Below are positions 34,771 to 47,299 of a stretch of 64,000 nucleotides of DNA, piece by piece; the stretch's first letter is position 1, and each line of letters starts with the position of its first letter. The notes under the pieces are model-generated. The model did not search any database, was not told the origin of the DNA, and was given only the letters and a program-made list of their open reading frames with translations. The DNA is from Clavaria fumosa (taxonomy: Eukaryota; Basidiomycota; Agaricomycetes; Agaricales; Clavariaceae): assembly GCA_951802425.1 (NCBI GenBank), contig OX637795.1:4506501-4570500 (forward strand), read 5' to 3'. A program made the position numbers and the translations under genes.

Positions 34771-35792
34771 ATGGCGTGTGGGTGGAGTGGATTAGCTCAC
34801 TTAGTTTGGTCCACCTTGTTTCTCTGACACCAATCACATGCCTGAGCATACTTGAGGGTATCCTGGCAGAGTTCTTGCCACCAGTAGTTATACTCAATTA
34901 GCTCACGTGTTCTCTCAGGACCTGGGTGTCCTGAGAGTGGGGTGTCATGATGACTATGAATTATTCTCTCTCAGAGGGCTGCATCTGGAGGAATCCACAG
35001 TCTGTTTTTGTGCATCCAAAAACCCTCACTGGTCTCCAGCCAGTAATGTCCTACTTCAGTAGGGGGGTTTTTCCTGGTTGCAAGTTTTATTTGTTTTTCT
35101 AGATTGGAATCTGGTCCAATCAATACTATATTCCAGACTCTCAGATGTTCAGGTTTGATGAGGGTGACGTCTTTATTGTCATTGTGTCCCTTGTCATGTC
35201 CAGGTCTTTGGGAAAGAAGATTGGCTTGGCTGTTATTCTTTCCTTTTACATGATGGAGCATGTAGTTATAGTTTTGGAGCTCCATCATCCACCTGGCCTG
35301 TCTGCCATTTAGGTTCTGAGGTTTCTGGAAATATAGGAGATTCTGGTGGTCAGTCCAGACCTCTACAGGGTCTGGGGGTGACAAAAGCCACTTGGACCAC
35401 TCTCAAAAGGCTCTGATGATGGACATCAGTTCCTTATCATAAATCTCATAATTCTGCTCAGCGGAAGACATTCCACTGCTTAAGTACAGTAATCTATGGG
35501 GTGCCATTTCCTGCCTTTGTCTTTTTGCGAAAGAACAGCACCAGTTGCATAGTTACTGGCATCACACTCGATATGGAACTGGCCTTTATCAAGTGGGGAA
35601 CATAGCACTGGGGGGTTCATTAAGAGCCTTTTGAGCTCTTCGAAAGCTGCTTGTCACACGGGCGTCCATGCCCAGGGTTCTAACCCTGTTAATTCATGCA
35701 AGGGTTTGGCAACTTTCGAGAAGTTGGGGATGAACCTCCTATAATAGTTTAGGAGACCTATGAATTTTTGGAGTTCTTTGAGGTTTTTCGGG
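34771..35792 (-). pseudogene. gypsy element D fragment: RT end, RNase H and integrase zinc-binding domain
   Basis: Minus-strand reading gives [22 protein letters not shown] (RT thumb) and an RNase H block (FHIECDASNYATGAVLSQ, then YEIYDKELMSIIRAF, then VEVWTDHQNLLYFQ). It ends in the integrase HHCC domain (PLSGHPGPERTRELIEYNYWW, then CDWCQRNKVDQTK). A TGA after IIRAF sits where Arg is expected. The sequence differs from the A/C, B and F families. It is cut by the C LTR at 34770 and by an A/C-family piece at 35793. Confidence 0.8.
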
Positions 35793-35957
35793 ATGGTGTG
35801 ACAACCATGGACATAGACAGTTATGTCCCTTTTTTTGGATTCCTGGCCTGAAGAACAACCTATTTATTAGTTGGGTTGTTTTCCTGATACCTGTGTGTCC
35901 CCATAATTTATGATTGTGGTTGGAGCACAGGATGTCAAGTCAGAGAGTTTTGCTTTC
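35793..35957 (-). pseudogene. A/C-family integrase fragment, minus orientation
   Basis: It matches about 27175-27320 of copy C (gtgtgacaaccatggacatagac..., then caacctatttattag..., then ggttggagcacaggat). It breaks at the ggtgtg motif, within about 10 bp of the point where the plus-oriented fragment at 37718 begins. The two pieces are thus inverted halves around a LINE fragment. Confidence 0.75.
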
Positions 35958-37704
35958 TAGGTGACCACTATGACACACACAAAAAACAACAAAACCAATG
36001 AAGCTGTTTAGTACTATAGTCCCCTCTAATCCACCCTAACTTTGCTTGATCAATACTGTAACACGTAACTACACTCTGGGAAATGAGAGATGTCAGGTAA
36101 CACTGGGGCAGCCCCCGCAGACCCAGGGATCGACACGTCGGCAATGGCAACACGCGCATCCCTCCCCACCCCACAGGCTCCCACCCCTGCTCCCAATCTA
36201 CCTCCAACCCACGCCCCTTCCACTCCTAACACCCCTAACATCGACGCCCCGGACCCCAGCAACCCCAGCAACCCTCAGGCGGGCCCAAATCGAACCCAGG
36301 AAACGCAAGATGTAGCCGCAGCGAGAACGACCTTACAGCGAGCTGGCATCCAAATTACTGATGGACCAATCACAGTTACAGACATGGCCACTGCCATCAG
36401 ACAAACCATACTCGCTGGGACAAGAATCCCCAAAACCACAGCGGATGCAATGCTAGTGATAGCAACCTTGCTCCAAACAGTCCAAACCAACCAAATCATC
36501 GAAGAGATTGCAAATCGCCTCACACAACGAGTAAGTGCCCCACTAAACAGACTGACAGAAGTTGCAGAGAATGCCAGGCAAGCGATAGGAAAACTCGAGA
36601 ACTCCATCACTGTGCAGACCGATGCCACCATAGCTAACAGAAATCAGACACGCAAGACAGCCGACCTCATCGGAAGCACCGCTGTCGATCTGGCAGAGAG
36701 GGCCGAGGAGGCGATACGTACCCTGTCCCAGAGGGCACCAGACCCCACACCGTCATCACACCAACCTGCACTCAACCCCCCCCCCGATGCCGACCGCACC
36801 AACAACATATGCAAATGCCCTAAGAAATGGCACACAATGGCCTCAACAAACACGCCCCACACAACCCCAACCTGGCCACGCTGAAGCTATAGCAATAACC
36901 CAAGACAGAGCACAACAGGTAATCATCCATACCAGACCACAAGCTGACATCAACGGACAGCAACCACCCACCCAGACCACAACAGAGCACCAGCTAGTTG
37001 ACAAGGCCAACAATGCCATCAAAAATATGGGTGCAGAGGCTCAAGGAAAACCGCACCACGACCAGATCTTTGTCGGAGCGCAACCTTTACAACAGGGAAC
37101 CATACTATACCTCACAGCGTTGGAAGAGGCCGCCCAATGGCTCCAGCGAGACAACACAAGACAAGTGTTCACCAATCACTACAAAGGCATGATCCAAATC
37201 CGAGAAAGAGGATGTGAAGTAGTTCTCAAATACATCCTGGTGACCTTCGACCCAGACTCCAGGGATGCGCTCACCACTGTAGAACAGGACAACAACTTCC
37301 CGCATGCAGAAATTGCGGAGGCCAAGTATCTCAAGGACATCGCATGCAGATCTCCCGGACAGCGCACCGCCTTCGTCCTCATGTCCTTCCGAAACCCTCA
37401 AAATGCCAATCGAGCGATTAGTCAAGGCATAGTCATCGAAGGAAAAAAGGTACAAGGCAGGAAAAGCATACACGAACCCAGACGATGCATGAAATGCCAG
37501 GCGTTCACACGCTTCCACTTCACTGTGGACTGTAAATGGATCCACGACGTTTGCCCAAGATGCGCAGGCCCACACAAGGTAACCAAATGCACTGCTGGAC
37601 TGGGCCAAAAGTCCTGCCACAACTGCCAATCACCTGGACACGCAGAAAGCAACCGCAACTGCCCCACTTTCAGAAGGGAATGCCAGAAAATTATGGAAAG
37701 GTGA
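35958..37704 (+). mobile_element. LINE (non-LTR retrotransposon), 5' fragment with ORF1
   Basis: The insert holds a 5' leader and an ORF1 of Gag type, with no endonuclease or RT following. It breaks off after ORF1, at the junction with A/C-family sequence near 37718. Composition is C/A-rich and unlike the flanking gypsy pieces. Because the 3' part is missing, this is not a usual 5'-truncated insertion but a rearranged fragment. Confidence 0.7.
36090..37704 (+). pseudogene. LINE ORF1 (Gag-like) with zinc knuckles, frameshifted
   Basis: The ATG at 36090 opens a Pro/Thr/Ala-rich N-terminus and a helical region (TDMATAIRQTILAG, then ATLLQTVQTNQIIEEIANRL, then LNRLTEVAENARQAIGKLE). Near 36790, in a run of C residues, the frame shifts to one that continues to a stop at 37702-37704. 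That part encodes an RRM-like segment (RDALTTVEQDNNFPHAEI, then AFVLMSFRNPQNANRA). It ends in cysteine-histidine knuckles (CMKCQAFTRFHFTVDC, CPRCAGPHKVTKC and CHNCQSPGHAESNRNC). This arrangement is typical of ORF1 in fungal LINEs, which package element RNA. Confidence 0.8.
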
Positions 37705-37717
37705 CCAGAGAATTGAT

Positions 37718-38520
37718 GTGCAAGGGCAAAATCCATCTGACACAAACCCTATGGACTTCTCAAGCCCTTTCCCATAGGTGAGTGACCTTGGTCTTCAATT
37801 TTGATGGACCATATCAAAGCCCTCCCCCTCTCTGCAACCTTTGACTTGATTCTCATCATCATCTGCCAACTTACAAAACAAGCAATCTTCATCCCCACCA
37901 ATACTATCAACACTGCAAAGGAATTAGCCCAACATTTTATCACCCATGTCTTCTCAAAGCATGGGCTACCCACAGGCATAGTGTCAGATTGAGGATGGTT
38001 ATTTGTTTCTAAGTTTTGGTCTTCATTATGTCAGGTTTTGAACATTACTTCCAATCTTTCCACAGCCTACCATCCAGAGACTGACAGACACACTGAATGA
38101 GTGAATCAAATCCTAGAACAATGCTTATGAATCTATACAAGCTATCAGCAGGACAACTGGACCTCCCAACTTCCTCTTGCCAAGTTCATATACAACAACA
38201 CCCCCCACAGCACTACTGGTGTCTCCCCATTCTTTGCAAACAAGGGATACCACCCCAGACTCATGATTTCCCTCAAAGGGATACCTGCACACAAGGCTCA
38301 CATGGTTGCAACTGATCTCAACTCAAAGTTGTGAACAAGGCCTACTTGTGCTTCACAGATAGGAAGAGAGAGGTTACACTGGATTGGAAAGAAGGAACAA
38401 AGGTCTGGTTAGACTTGTGAAATGTGAAGATGAAGAGACTTGAAGAAACTGGACTTGAAACAAGCCAGACCTTTCTCCATACTTGCAAAAGTTTCGACTC
38501 ACATGTATCACTTCCAGTTC
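37718..38520 (+). pseudogene. A/C-family integrase fragment, plus orientation
   Basis: It encodes, with stops, [57 protein letters not shown] and [11 protein letters not shown], the downstream half of the integrase core. It matches copies A and C in reverse orientation. A part is deleted near 38325 and the fragment ends near 38520, before the chromodomain. Confidence 0.8.
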
Positions 38521-39350
38521 CATGGGTTTACTAGCAACAGCCCCCCCACCACCAAACCAACCACCCTTGAAAAGAGCCCACTCCTCCAGCACTACCCATC
38601 AAGGAAGCCTAAACACACTTGCCAAGATGTCAAGCACAGAGTGGGGATTATCTGATAATTTCTTCATATTACTCACTTCCCCCCCCCTTTTCCCTTCCAC
38701 CTTATCTTCTCCCCTTTCTCTTTCTCCTTATCTCAGTTCCTATCCATGCAGCCACCATACTTCTATGACTCATGCACCCCATGCACCTTGCCTCACCTCC
38801 ACCACATGACTCACCATGACTTATTCCTTTCTTGCCACATACCCTTACTTTTAGTCCTTGTACTCCTTACACTGTTATTCTCATCCCATTTCACAACTCT
38901 GCTCACAGACAGCTGAACTCTACCAAGTTCCCTCATCTATACCTGAGTCAGCACTGCAAGAGGTTGATAATAGGACAACAGAGAAAGAATGAAGTATAGT
39001 CCCATGAAAAGACATGCTAAAGGAAATTTTGACTAACAGTACAATGAAGAGCATTATCCCTGGAGATATAGCTGCCTTGCTGCAATGACTGCTAGTCTGT
39101 GATTGAGTCTACAATTTTACAGAGAAATTTGGTGAGAATGTTAGGAGTAGATATACAAAGACAAACAAGCAGCCAATACACAACAATACAGACAAATTGG
39201 GTAATTGTCTCACTGTCACATCACCTGACATTGGCATGAGGCAGTTAAATGATTACATAATCAGGTACATAAGTAGAGAACAACTTCAAAATTTCCCACA
39301 CTTCTTTCTTTCCTCTTGACTACAATCAGCACTGGCTGCACAGCCACACC
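38521..39350. other. no gene seen; pyrimidine-rich stretch
   Basis: This contains a C-run/pyrimidine tract (38685-38760) and AT-rich sequence without convincing coding frames. Its right part is the likely 5' flank of the gene starting at 39351. Confidence 0.4.
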
Positions 39351-42300
39351 ATGTCTTCTTTGGCTTGTTCTCACTGTTTGACTTGCTTCAGCAACCAGGA
39401 CCAGCTCAAGTACCACAGACGAAACTGCCAGCAGAATGCTGCAGTTTTGAACTTCCCCAGTGGCAAAGTTCTGATAGCTAGAGAAACAGATGGCAAATAC
39501 ATCTGTAGATGCACACATCCTAGTTGTCCAAGGCCTTTCGAGAAGCTGGACAGCCTTAGAAGGCATATCAAGAGATCAGGAACTACCTGGAGAGATAACA
39601 CAGAGATAGAGGTAAGATGAAAACAAAAACATTATTGGGCCTGAGTACTGATTCATAGCAAAGTTTGGAAGTGTCACTGGACAAAGCACAGTCAGTCATT
39701 TAGTTGAAATGATTGACAGCAATTATCAACTATTTTCTTCAGATTATCAGACCTCAGTTGGTAAGTGACTGTACAAAGGATAAGCTCAACAGGCCTTAAT
39801 ATTCAATTGGACCAGGTTACTGCAACAGATGGAAGCCCACATACACAGAAGAACCAGAATAGGCAAATTGGATCTCAAGTCTCTGTAGTAAGTAATGTTA
39901 TATATTGATGCTAACACAATATCAACCCAAGTTACCTGGTTTAGCACAGTGCTGTAAGTTAACACAAGGATTTGCTAAAGTAGCACCTCTTATTTTTGTG
40001 AATAGGAAGCAAATGGAACTCACAAGTCAAATGCCTTGATATTTCTTCCTGAAGTTGAGATGGTAAACCTCTCCCATACATCTCAGATATTTGAAATAGG
40101 ATCTCATTTATTGTTAAACAGGACCATCAGATGCCAGAAAATGAGCCTCAGTACTTCAAAGCCTCTAGTACATGGGAAAATCTCACACCAGAAAAGGTAG
40201 CCCAAGATTCTGGGACTTCTGGCCCACAGAATCACTCCATGCCAAGGAACAAGCCTCAAGATTCTGTGGCTTCCAATGTCCAAGACCCCTACCCACTGGA
40301 CAATGAGCCTGAGAGCTCCAGAGCTTCCAGCCCACCTCTCTCGTGCACAGATATGGAAGACAATTTCAGCAGACAAAATGATTACTACAACACAAAGCAA
40401 AGCCCACCCAACCACCCTGTGGACATTCTGGAAATTCAAAGGCTCCCCACCACCTCTATCAGCAATTCCTCTGGACAAACAAACAAGAATCAATCAGATA
40501 TTCCAAAGGAATTGGTATTACATCTTGATTTCTTGCTGCACATGCTAATTAATGGTTATTTTATTTTAGGAAACATCAGATCAAATCAAACACCATCCCT
40601 ACCTTGAGACACTTGGGCTTGTTGTCAACACTGGCCTCCAGTGCCTCATATGTGAAACATGTGGAGTGGCAGTAGCACTCCCAGATATTCAAGGGCACCT
40701 GGCCAAATCACATGCTGCAGCAAGAATGCATGTTGATGATGCAGCCATCAAGGATGTCATGGAACAATTTGATCTCCAAGGGGACATTCCAACATTTTCC
40801 ATAACTAGACCAATCAGTGCATGGGAAGGTCTCAAAATTCATGAAGGTTTACGATGTGCCCATTGTCCTCAAGTGATGGGTACAGTTGATTCAATGCGGA
40901 CTCACCATAGCAAGAATCACAAGGACAAGCCAAAACCTACTTTCTGGCCCAAATGTCTAATTCAGCGATTATCCACTCGACCTGGTGTGGCATCAAGATG
41001 GTTTGAAGTTCTCCCAACAACAATCCACAAAAGCCCCAGAACATCTGCAGAGGAGTTAATTGGAGAACTGAGAGCTGATATGGCCATACACAAGCTTCCA
41101 TCCCAAGGGCTTCAAAATGCACGAATGATTAGCCCTTGGCTTCTCACCACTCATTGGAATGAGCACATTTCTGGCTACAGCATTCAAGAACTTCGAAATC
41201 TCATTGCAACACCTGGTGAAGAAGAATTTCCTGGTCTCAAACCTCTTCTCCTCCAGTACATGAAGCATGCAACTAGCCTGATCAGATGCACTGCAGAGCT
41301 ATTGCTTCAACGGCTGAACACTCCAGACCCCTCAAAAACGTATGCATCAATCCAATTATTAATCATAGCCTCTGCAGCACTAAGAACCTTCCAGTGGCAT
41401 CAGCAATACTCCTTTTCATGACCATCAGCAGAGCAACACTGTCAACTCATACATTCTTCCACCCCTATGCTTACTTGCTATGCTCCTGCGACCAAAGCAC
41501 ACATATCAAATACCTCTATCACAGGGATTGACTCAAGCCTTGGGTGAGCTCAAATTGGCACTCCAATCTTCACAGCATGAAGGCCTGGACAAGTTACATG
41601 GTGTATTCATGCAGCTGTGGGCTTGTGAATGGACACCAACACATAACAATCCACTTCCCTGTCCTACAATTCGTGCCCTGGCTCTCTTGACCCTTCAAAA
41701 CGATGGAAGTTTTGCAGAGCCCAAGTCTGCAACAGGCTTGATTGCAAAATTCCAGAGGGCAATCCAGCTGATGTGTTTATGGGAAATCAAGTCAAGAAGC
41801 AATCTGAAGTTCAATGGCAGTGACACACAAGCATGTGACGAGATGCAACACTGGTTTACAGAGAAGACAGAGTCTCCTTTCAACAGTCTACGATCTCTGC
41901 AACACCTGGCAAGTGCAATTGCATACCGAACTATGTCTCTTCCTCGGATATGGTGGACCGATACAGTTGGATGGAATTCCATGCTTTACAGGGGGGACCC
42001 AATTTGCATTGACCAACTCAAGATGATCTTCACAAACATGGAGCAAACTGCTGTTGATGCATGGCAGAATGGTGTTCTGTGTGGCCTGGACTTGCATGTT
42101 GACTATGGACACATTGCAGAGGACCTGACAGACAAGGCTGTTGGATACTCATTCCTTGTGGATCAGCGAAATGAATGGTTCAAAGATTGGGACCAACTTG
42201 CCAAAGCCATTCTGGGGGACCACTCACTGCAATCACAATTTATGGTCATCAACCAAATCACAGGGGCCATCATTTGGGATAAGGGTGCACTGCGAAAGTG

Positions 42301-45300
42301 GCTGATGGATTATGCAAACTTCCATGTCATTCAGCTGGTGAAGGCTGAGATGACAAGTGGTGGTCCTGGCCGTGGATCAGAGTTGGTTGCAATGAACTAC
42401 TGCAACACTGGATCAAGAGAAAGAAACATACACATCCTTGGAAAACATGTTGCCATGATGCGAAAGTATACGAAAACTGGTGGACTTTCTGGACATGACA
42501 AACTTATTCCACATAGTCTGGATGCCGTCACCTCAGACCTTCTCATCCAAGATCTAGCTCTTGCACGACCATTTGCAGAGATTGCAGTGCACATTTGCTT
42601 TCCAGACCGCCAGGACCTTCATTTACTCTATGGCTCAAGGCTCTTTGTTGACTATCTCAAGGAATTTGCTCCTGAGAAGCTTAGCAACAAAATGGCAAGC
42701 TTTACATTGCCTATCCTAGGGGTGGAGTTGACAATCAATTCCTGGAGACATGTGTATACTGGCTTTCGGCGGAAGCTCTGCGTGCAAGCATCACAGCTGC
42801 TGGAATCAGAAGATGATATTAATGACATTGGTGCACTGCAACTGGGACACACAAGATCTACAGATATTCGTGTCTATGGAGTCAGCCCAGAAGCACTTGC
42901 TGCAGGGGCAGAAGATATACTTCCTCTCTATTTGGATTGTAGCACCCATTGGCAGGTGGTTATGAATCTTGTGCCAGGTAAGATTTAATATGTGATAAAT
43001 TGAAAATAGATACCTAATGTGGCTTCAGGTGGACTGGGTCTTTCTTATAAAGATGCAAGAACATCTACCTTCAATGAAAAAATTCATGATGGTACTATCA
43101 AGAGGGTAATGAGGTCCTCAAGGCTGGAGGAAAACATAGCAGACCATGTTGTGCAAAAGCTGCTGCTGAAGGAGAATGTTCTGGACTCGATGGTGGATAA
43201 GATTGCTCAAAAGGTTGTGAAGGCCATTTCAATGCGAGGACCACAAGGGGATCAGTAAGCGCATATCTCCATCAATGTGATACCCTTCAAACAGGTTAAA
43301 CATTCTATCCAGCAGGGTACACCTTCAGGAAATGCCAATGCAGATTCAAGTGACAATGCCTACCCTCACAAGGGAGACAAATACTGAGCATAATATTGGC
43401 TTGTGAGTTCTTAATATTTTGCCAGCAATATGTGTTTAATCACCGTTATCTATTCAGCCCAATCTCGTCTGGGGAGAGGAGGCATGAGAGACTACAAGCA
43501 GATCAGGAACCAAGCCCAGCTAAAGTACATGCAAACTTATTTCACATGATATTCTTGCTGATTGCAGCCAGGAATCACAGGAACAACAAGCACTTCAAGT
43601 TCTTCAGCAGGTTTTACATAGCCCTCAGGCAACTTGGACATGCCCTGAACAAAGAGATGCTGTCCTGGAAACACTTGCCTTGAAACAGGACATTCTTGCA
43701 ATCATGAAGACAGGGTCTGGAAAATCAATGGTCATGATCCTCCCTGGCCTTGTGGAGAAGAACCAGATTACTATTGGCATACTCCCACTGAACTCCCTGA
43801 TCTCTGATTATGTCCGAAAACTCAAAGAGATGAATGTTGGCTTTGAACTCTATCTGGGTGGAGACCGCATTAATGGCAAACACAACCTGGTCCTGGTTTC
43901 AGCAGATCGGGCAAGGTCAAAGCAATTTCATCAAGCCCTTGGAGAGGTTAATCTATGCAAGCCAGTGGTTCGGACAGTCTTTGATGAAGGACACTTCGCA
44001 TTCACCGGAAATAACTACCGCAGCACTCTACGGGACCTATATGAACTCCGAAGATTTCCAATGCAGATCGTGGTCCTTTCAGGAACAGTCCCAGAGCAAA
44101 GTGTTCCCTTTGTCATCAATGCATTTGGACTTCAGAATCCTTACACTGTTCGGACCAATACATCAAGGCCAGAGATCCAGTATATACTAGAAGCTCCACA
44201 ACTATCATCTGAGGGTATCTTGGAGCAGGTCAAGAAACTTATCAATAATGCCCTGCAATCATTTGCACCTGAAGACCGTGCACTCATCTTTGTGCCATAC
44301 ATACAAGAGGGCATCATGATTTCAGAGGAGCTGGGATGTGATTTTTATCATGGGCAGGACAAAAAGAATTGTCATGCACCTGACAGGAGACAAGAGTCTT
44401 ATGAAGCCTGGTTCTCTGGTCAAACAAAGGTCATGGTGTGCACCAGTGCATTTGGGGCAGGCAATGATTATCCAAGTGTCCGACTAGTCATTCATGCAGG
44501 CTCACCCAAGTGCATGATTGATTACACCCAGGAGAAGGCACGTGCAGGACGAGATGGAAGGCCTGCATCAGCTATTATCATCCCATGCAAAGCTACTGGG
44601 CCACCTCCAACCATTCCTCCTGATGTGATTGATCACAAAGGAGAGCTGGCAATGTATAACCTCCTGCATCAAACACCACCTACACAATGCCTCCGCTTTG
44701 CAATGACCTCATTCTGTGACAAGATTGGCACATTCTGTTCCAGTGACCCATCAGCTCAAAAGTGCAGCACTTGCCTGGCATCTCAACCTAGACAGACAGG
44801 CATGTCTTCACCTGCAGTAGCACCCCTGATGGCCAAGATTCTGCCAGCATCACTGAAGCCAGCACAAGCAGCACTACCGATGTTAAGCAACATGGGGTCT
44901 CAAACAAGCCAACTCAAGCGCAGCTTAGAAGATGCATTTGGTGCAGCTCATGAAGAACGGAAGAGGCAAAGCATCATGAAGGCACAAGGGGAAACAGCAT
45001 ATGTAAAAGAGCTCCGAACAGCTCTCATGCATTACTTTGGTCGATGTCCCTTTTGCATGGCATCAGATCCAAGTAGTGAAACAACTCACTTAATCCTCCA
45101 CTGCAAGGAATTCCAGAAGGTCTTCCACAAGTACCGTGGTTTCAAGAAGCAGCTTCATTATGGAAAAGAACATAGGCCCATCTGCTACTTTTGCCATGTG
45201 CCCCAGTGCAATGACCAACTCCACAGGACTTTCACTCCAGGGTCAACTGATGCCTGTGATTTTCCAGACATTATTGTTCCAGTGGTGTACTTTATCTTGG

Positions 45301-45458
45301 GGGTGGATGCATTACAGAAGGCAGCAGCTCAAGCATTTGGGCAGGATTGGAGGGACACTGATGCCATTATTAGGTGGTTAAACAGTGCACCCATTCCTGG
45401 TCATGAGAGCAACCTCACTGCTCTATTTCTTTGGTACTACAAGGTCCAAACTGCATGA
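39351..45458 (+). CDS. C2H2 / OrsD-like / tyrosine-recombinase-like / RecQ helicase protein (spliced)
   Basis: Exons in one direction with short introns form one probable gene. (1) 39351-39614: C2H2-like fingers (CSHCLTCFSNQDQLKYH). (2) 40131-40517: repeats of the MPxNxPQ...AS type, then an intron (GTATTA...TTTTAG). (3) 40569-41336: OrsD-like paired fingers (CLICETCGVAVALPDIQGHL; LRCAHCPQVMGTVDSM). (4) 41480-42974: recombinase-like core with GRGSELVAM (Arg 42371-42373), MRKYTKTGG (Lys), SWRHVY (Arg/His 42746-42751) and LGHTRSTDIRVYG (Tyr 42875-42877). (5) 43028-43258: linker. (6) about 43635-45458: RecQ helicase with Walker A (KTGSGKS, about 43709-43728), DEGH instead of DEAH (43983-43994), motif V TSAFGAGND, motif VI QEKARAGRDG (44530-44559) and Cys-rich segments. 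It may be a telomere-linked helicase or a mobile-element protein. Confidence 0.75.
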
Positions 45459-45759
45459 ATAGTAGTGCAATAGGTGATTCAGTCTGCTATAATGTATCAC
45501 AGATATGTTGATTTTTATCCATGCCCAGCACCAATGAGTGCCTCTCTATCACCTTTGATTACAGTAATCACAGCAGGAAGTACTTAAAATGATATATAGT
45601 ATCAAAAATGCATTGGCCAATCTCATGGTAACAGAATGGCCAAGGTTGCATCATAAATCACTTTCAGTAGGCATCCCAGATTCGTTAGACTTGCCAAGAC
45701 AGCCCCCTAGTCATGACCTAAGACGCAACAGGTGGGTACGTAAATCCCATGGGAAAGCT
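45459..45759. other. 3' flank of the helicase gene; no gene seen
   Basis: AT-rich sequence follows the helicase stop. A short frame starting at 45589 has no recognisable features and overlaps the tRNA-like sequence, so I do not call it. Confidence 0.4.
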
Positions 45760-45868
45760 GGTACCTGGCACAGGTTCGAACTCGCGACTCGAGTGAACCG
45801 GCCTCAATGCGCTCACGTGGAGCGTTCAACCCGCTGGACTATTTGGTCGACTACACATAACCCTAACA
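45760..45868 (-). repeat. tRNA-derived SINE head
   Basis: On the minus strand, TAGTCCAGCGGGTTGAACGC resembles a polymerase III A box. About 45 bp later, GAGTTCGAACCTG matches a B box almost perfectly. The spacing is right for a tRNA promoter, but the cloverleaf is imperfect and the sequence continues beyond the tRNA part, as in SINEs. Confidence 0.5.
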
Positions 45869-46013
45869 TCCTCACCTTGTGCTGTTTCAGTGTCGTGTCC
45901 TCAACAGCTTCCCCTTGCCCTCTGAGTCAGCAATCTCTTGATCTACAACCCCCATTGGCAAGACTCGCCCCATCCTGCAGTCCCTCTCGTAGACGCAGGC
46001 AGAAACAGTGCAG

Positions 46014-46262
46014 CTGTAGTGGCCGTCAACGACAACGACGACGGCTGCACGGCCAGTAATGACGATGGCGGCGGCGGCAGCGGCCGTCAACGACGACGAC
46101 GACTGCATGGCCACGGCCAGTAATGACGATGGCGGCGGCAGCGGCCATCAACAACAACGACGACGACTGCACGGCCACGGCCAGTAATGACGATGGCGGC
46201 GGCGGCAGCGGCCATTGACAACGACGACGACGACTGCACGGCCACGGCCAGTAATGACGACG
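46014..46262. repeat. GC-rich minisatellite
   Basis: About four units of 55-65 bp read cacggccagtaatgacgatggcggcggc, then agcggccRtcaacgacgacgacgac. Overlapping frames on both strands stay open because of the periodicity and are not considered genes. Confidence 0.85.
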
Positions 46263-46320
46263 ACGATGAAGATGACGACAATGGTAGCTTCGGCAGCAGC
46301 AATGGCCCAAGCCCCCAGCA

Positions 46321-46848
46321 TTGGTCATAGACCAATGGCGGGACTGGGGCCATTGTGTAATCGACCTCCGCTCTCCTCGCCTAGCAAGTCCATTCATGAC
46401 CTCGACTTCTTCGACGCCAACGAGGACGACACGTCTTTTCCATATGGTGCGAGGGCGGACCAGGGCTCAGCGCAGCGCTAGCACTAGCGGTGCGCAACAA
46501 AGACGTCCGTTCCCCATGCTCTTTCTCAAAAACGACAACGCTGCTTATGAGGAGGATGTTGCCGCAGCTGCTGTTGTTGGTCCTTCTGCCAGGCCGGACC
46601 ACTTGAAGCGTCGAGTGAATCCCCGTCGAGTGAATGGCCACGCGCACCCGCACGCGTCTACGTCGACTGCCCTTATAGTCAAGCCCACCATTGTCGCCGC
46701 TGCGACCAATGATCCCACCCGAAACCTGACAAGGCAATTGTTCAATGCGAGGCTCGGCCAATCTACGCAGAGGGGCAGGACACAGGGCCACAAACTGACC
46801 TTGGCATTGCTGAAATTCCCACTCGCCTTTGCCTTAGTATCGGCTTGA
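46321..46848 (+). CDS. hypothetical ORF in a CpG-rich block, low confidence
   Basis: The frame from ATG 46321 is 175 residues, Arg/Thr/Ala/Ser-rich, ending KLTLALLKFPLAFALVSA before the stop. An overlapping frame from 46215 encodes SIHDLDFFDANEDDTSFPYGAR. The block 45950-47080 is much richer in CpG than its surroundings, unlike the decayed repeats. No family is recognised. It could be the remains of a host gene or spurious. Confidence 0.25.
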   Translation: MVIDQWRDWGHCVIDLRSPRLASPFMTSTSSTPTRTTRLFHMVRGRTRAQRSASTSGAQQRRPFPMLFLKNDNAAYEEDVAAAAVVGPSARPDHLKRRVNPRRVNGHAHPHASTSTALIVKPTIVAAATNDPTRNLTRQLFNARLGQSTQRGRTQGHKLTLALLKFPLAFALVSA

Positions 46849-47113
46849 TTTTGCCAACTGCAGCTCGTGGTCTGTCTCCCGGTGATGGTGGGTTTTCCAA
46901 TGATACCCAGTTTGTCGCAGGGAGGATCGAGCTCGAGGCCGAGGGGAAGCAGGGAGACAGGATGGCGGGACACTGCGGTAGGGTAGCAGCGAAGCGGCCA
47001 GCACCGAGGTGACGAGGAAGGAGACCGCGCAACGAGGAAGGCGGCGGCGAGACTAAGGGGAGGAGAATGCAAGAAAAAAGAGGTGATATCGAATGGCATA
47101 AGTGACTCCATAA

Positions 47114-47277
47114 TGACTCAATTGACAAAATATGATTCAGTTTACGAGTAATGACTCAAGTAATGACTCAAGTAATGACTCAAGTAATGACTCAAGTAAT
47201 GACTCAAGTAATGACTCAGTTTACAGAAAAATGACTCAGTTTACAGAAAAATGACTCAGTTGACAAAAAATGACTCA
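47114..47277. repeat. array of ten TGACTCA motifs
   Basis: Ten exact TGACTCA heptamers lie within 165 bp. Most form a 12-bp tandem repeat (tgactcaagtaa), followed by units with the spacer gtttacagaaaaa. TGACTCA is the known binding core of Gcn4/AP-1-type bZIP factors. The array sits immediately upstream of the spliced gene at about 47270-48280, so it could act as a regulatory cluster, or it could simply be a microsatellite. Confidence 0.75.
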
Positions 47278-47299
47278 TTGCCTGGGAAAAAAATACTTA

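Noticed and set aside
46014..46400. Val/Ala/Arg-rich ORFs on both strands
   Set aside because: They arise from the GC-rich minisatellite.
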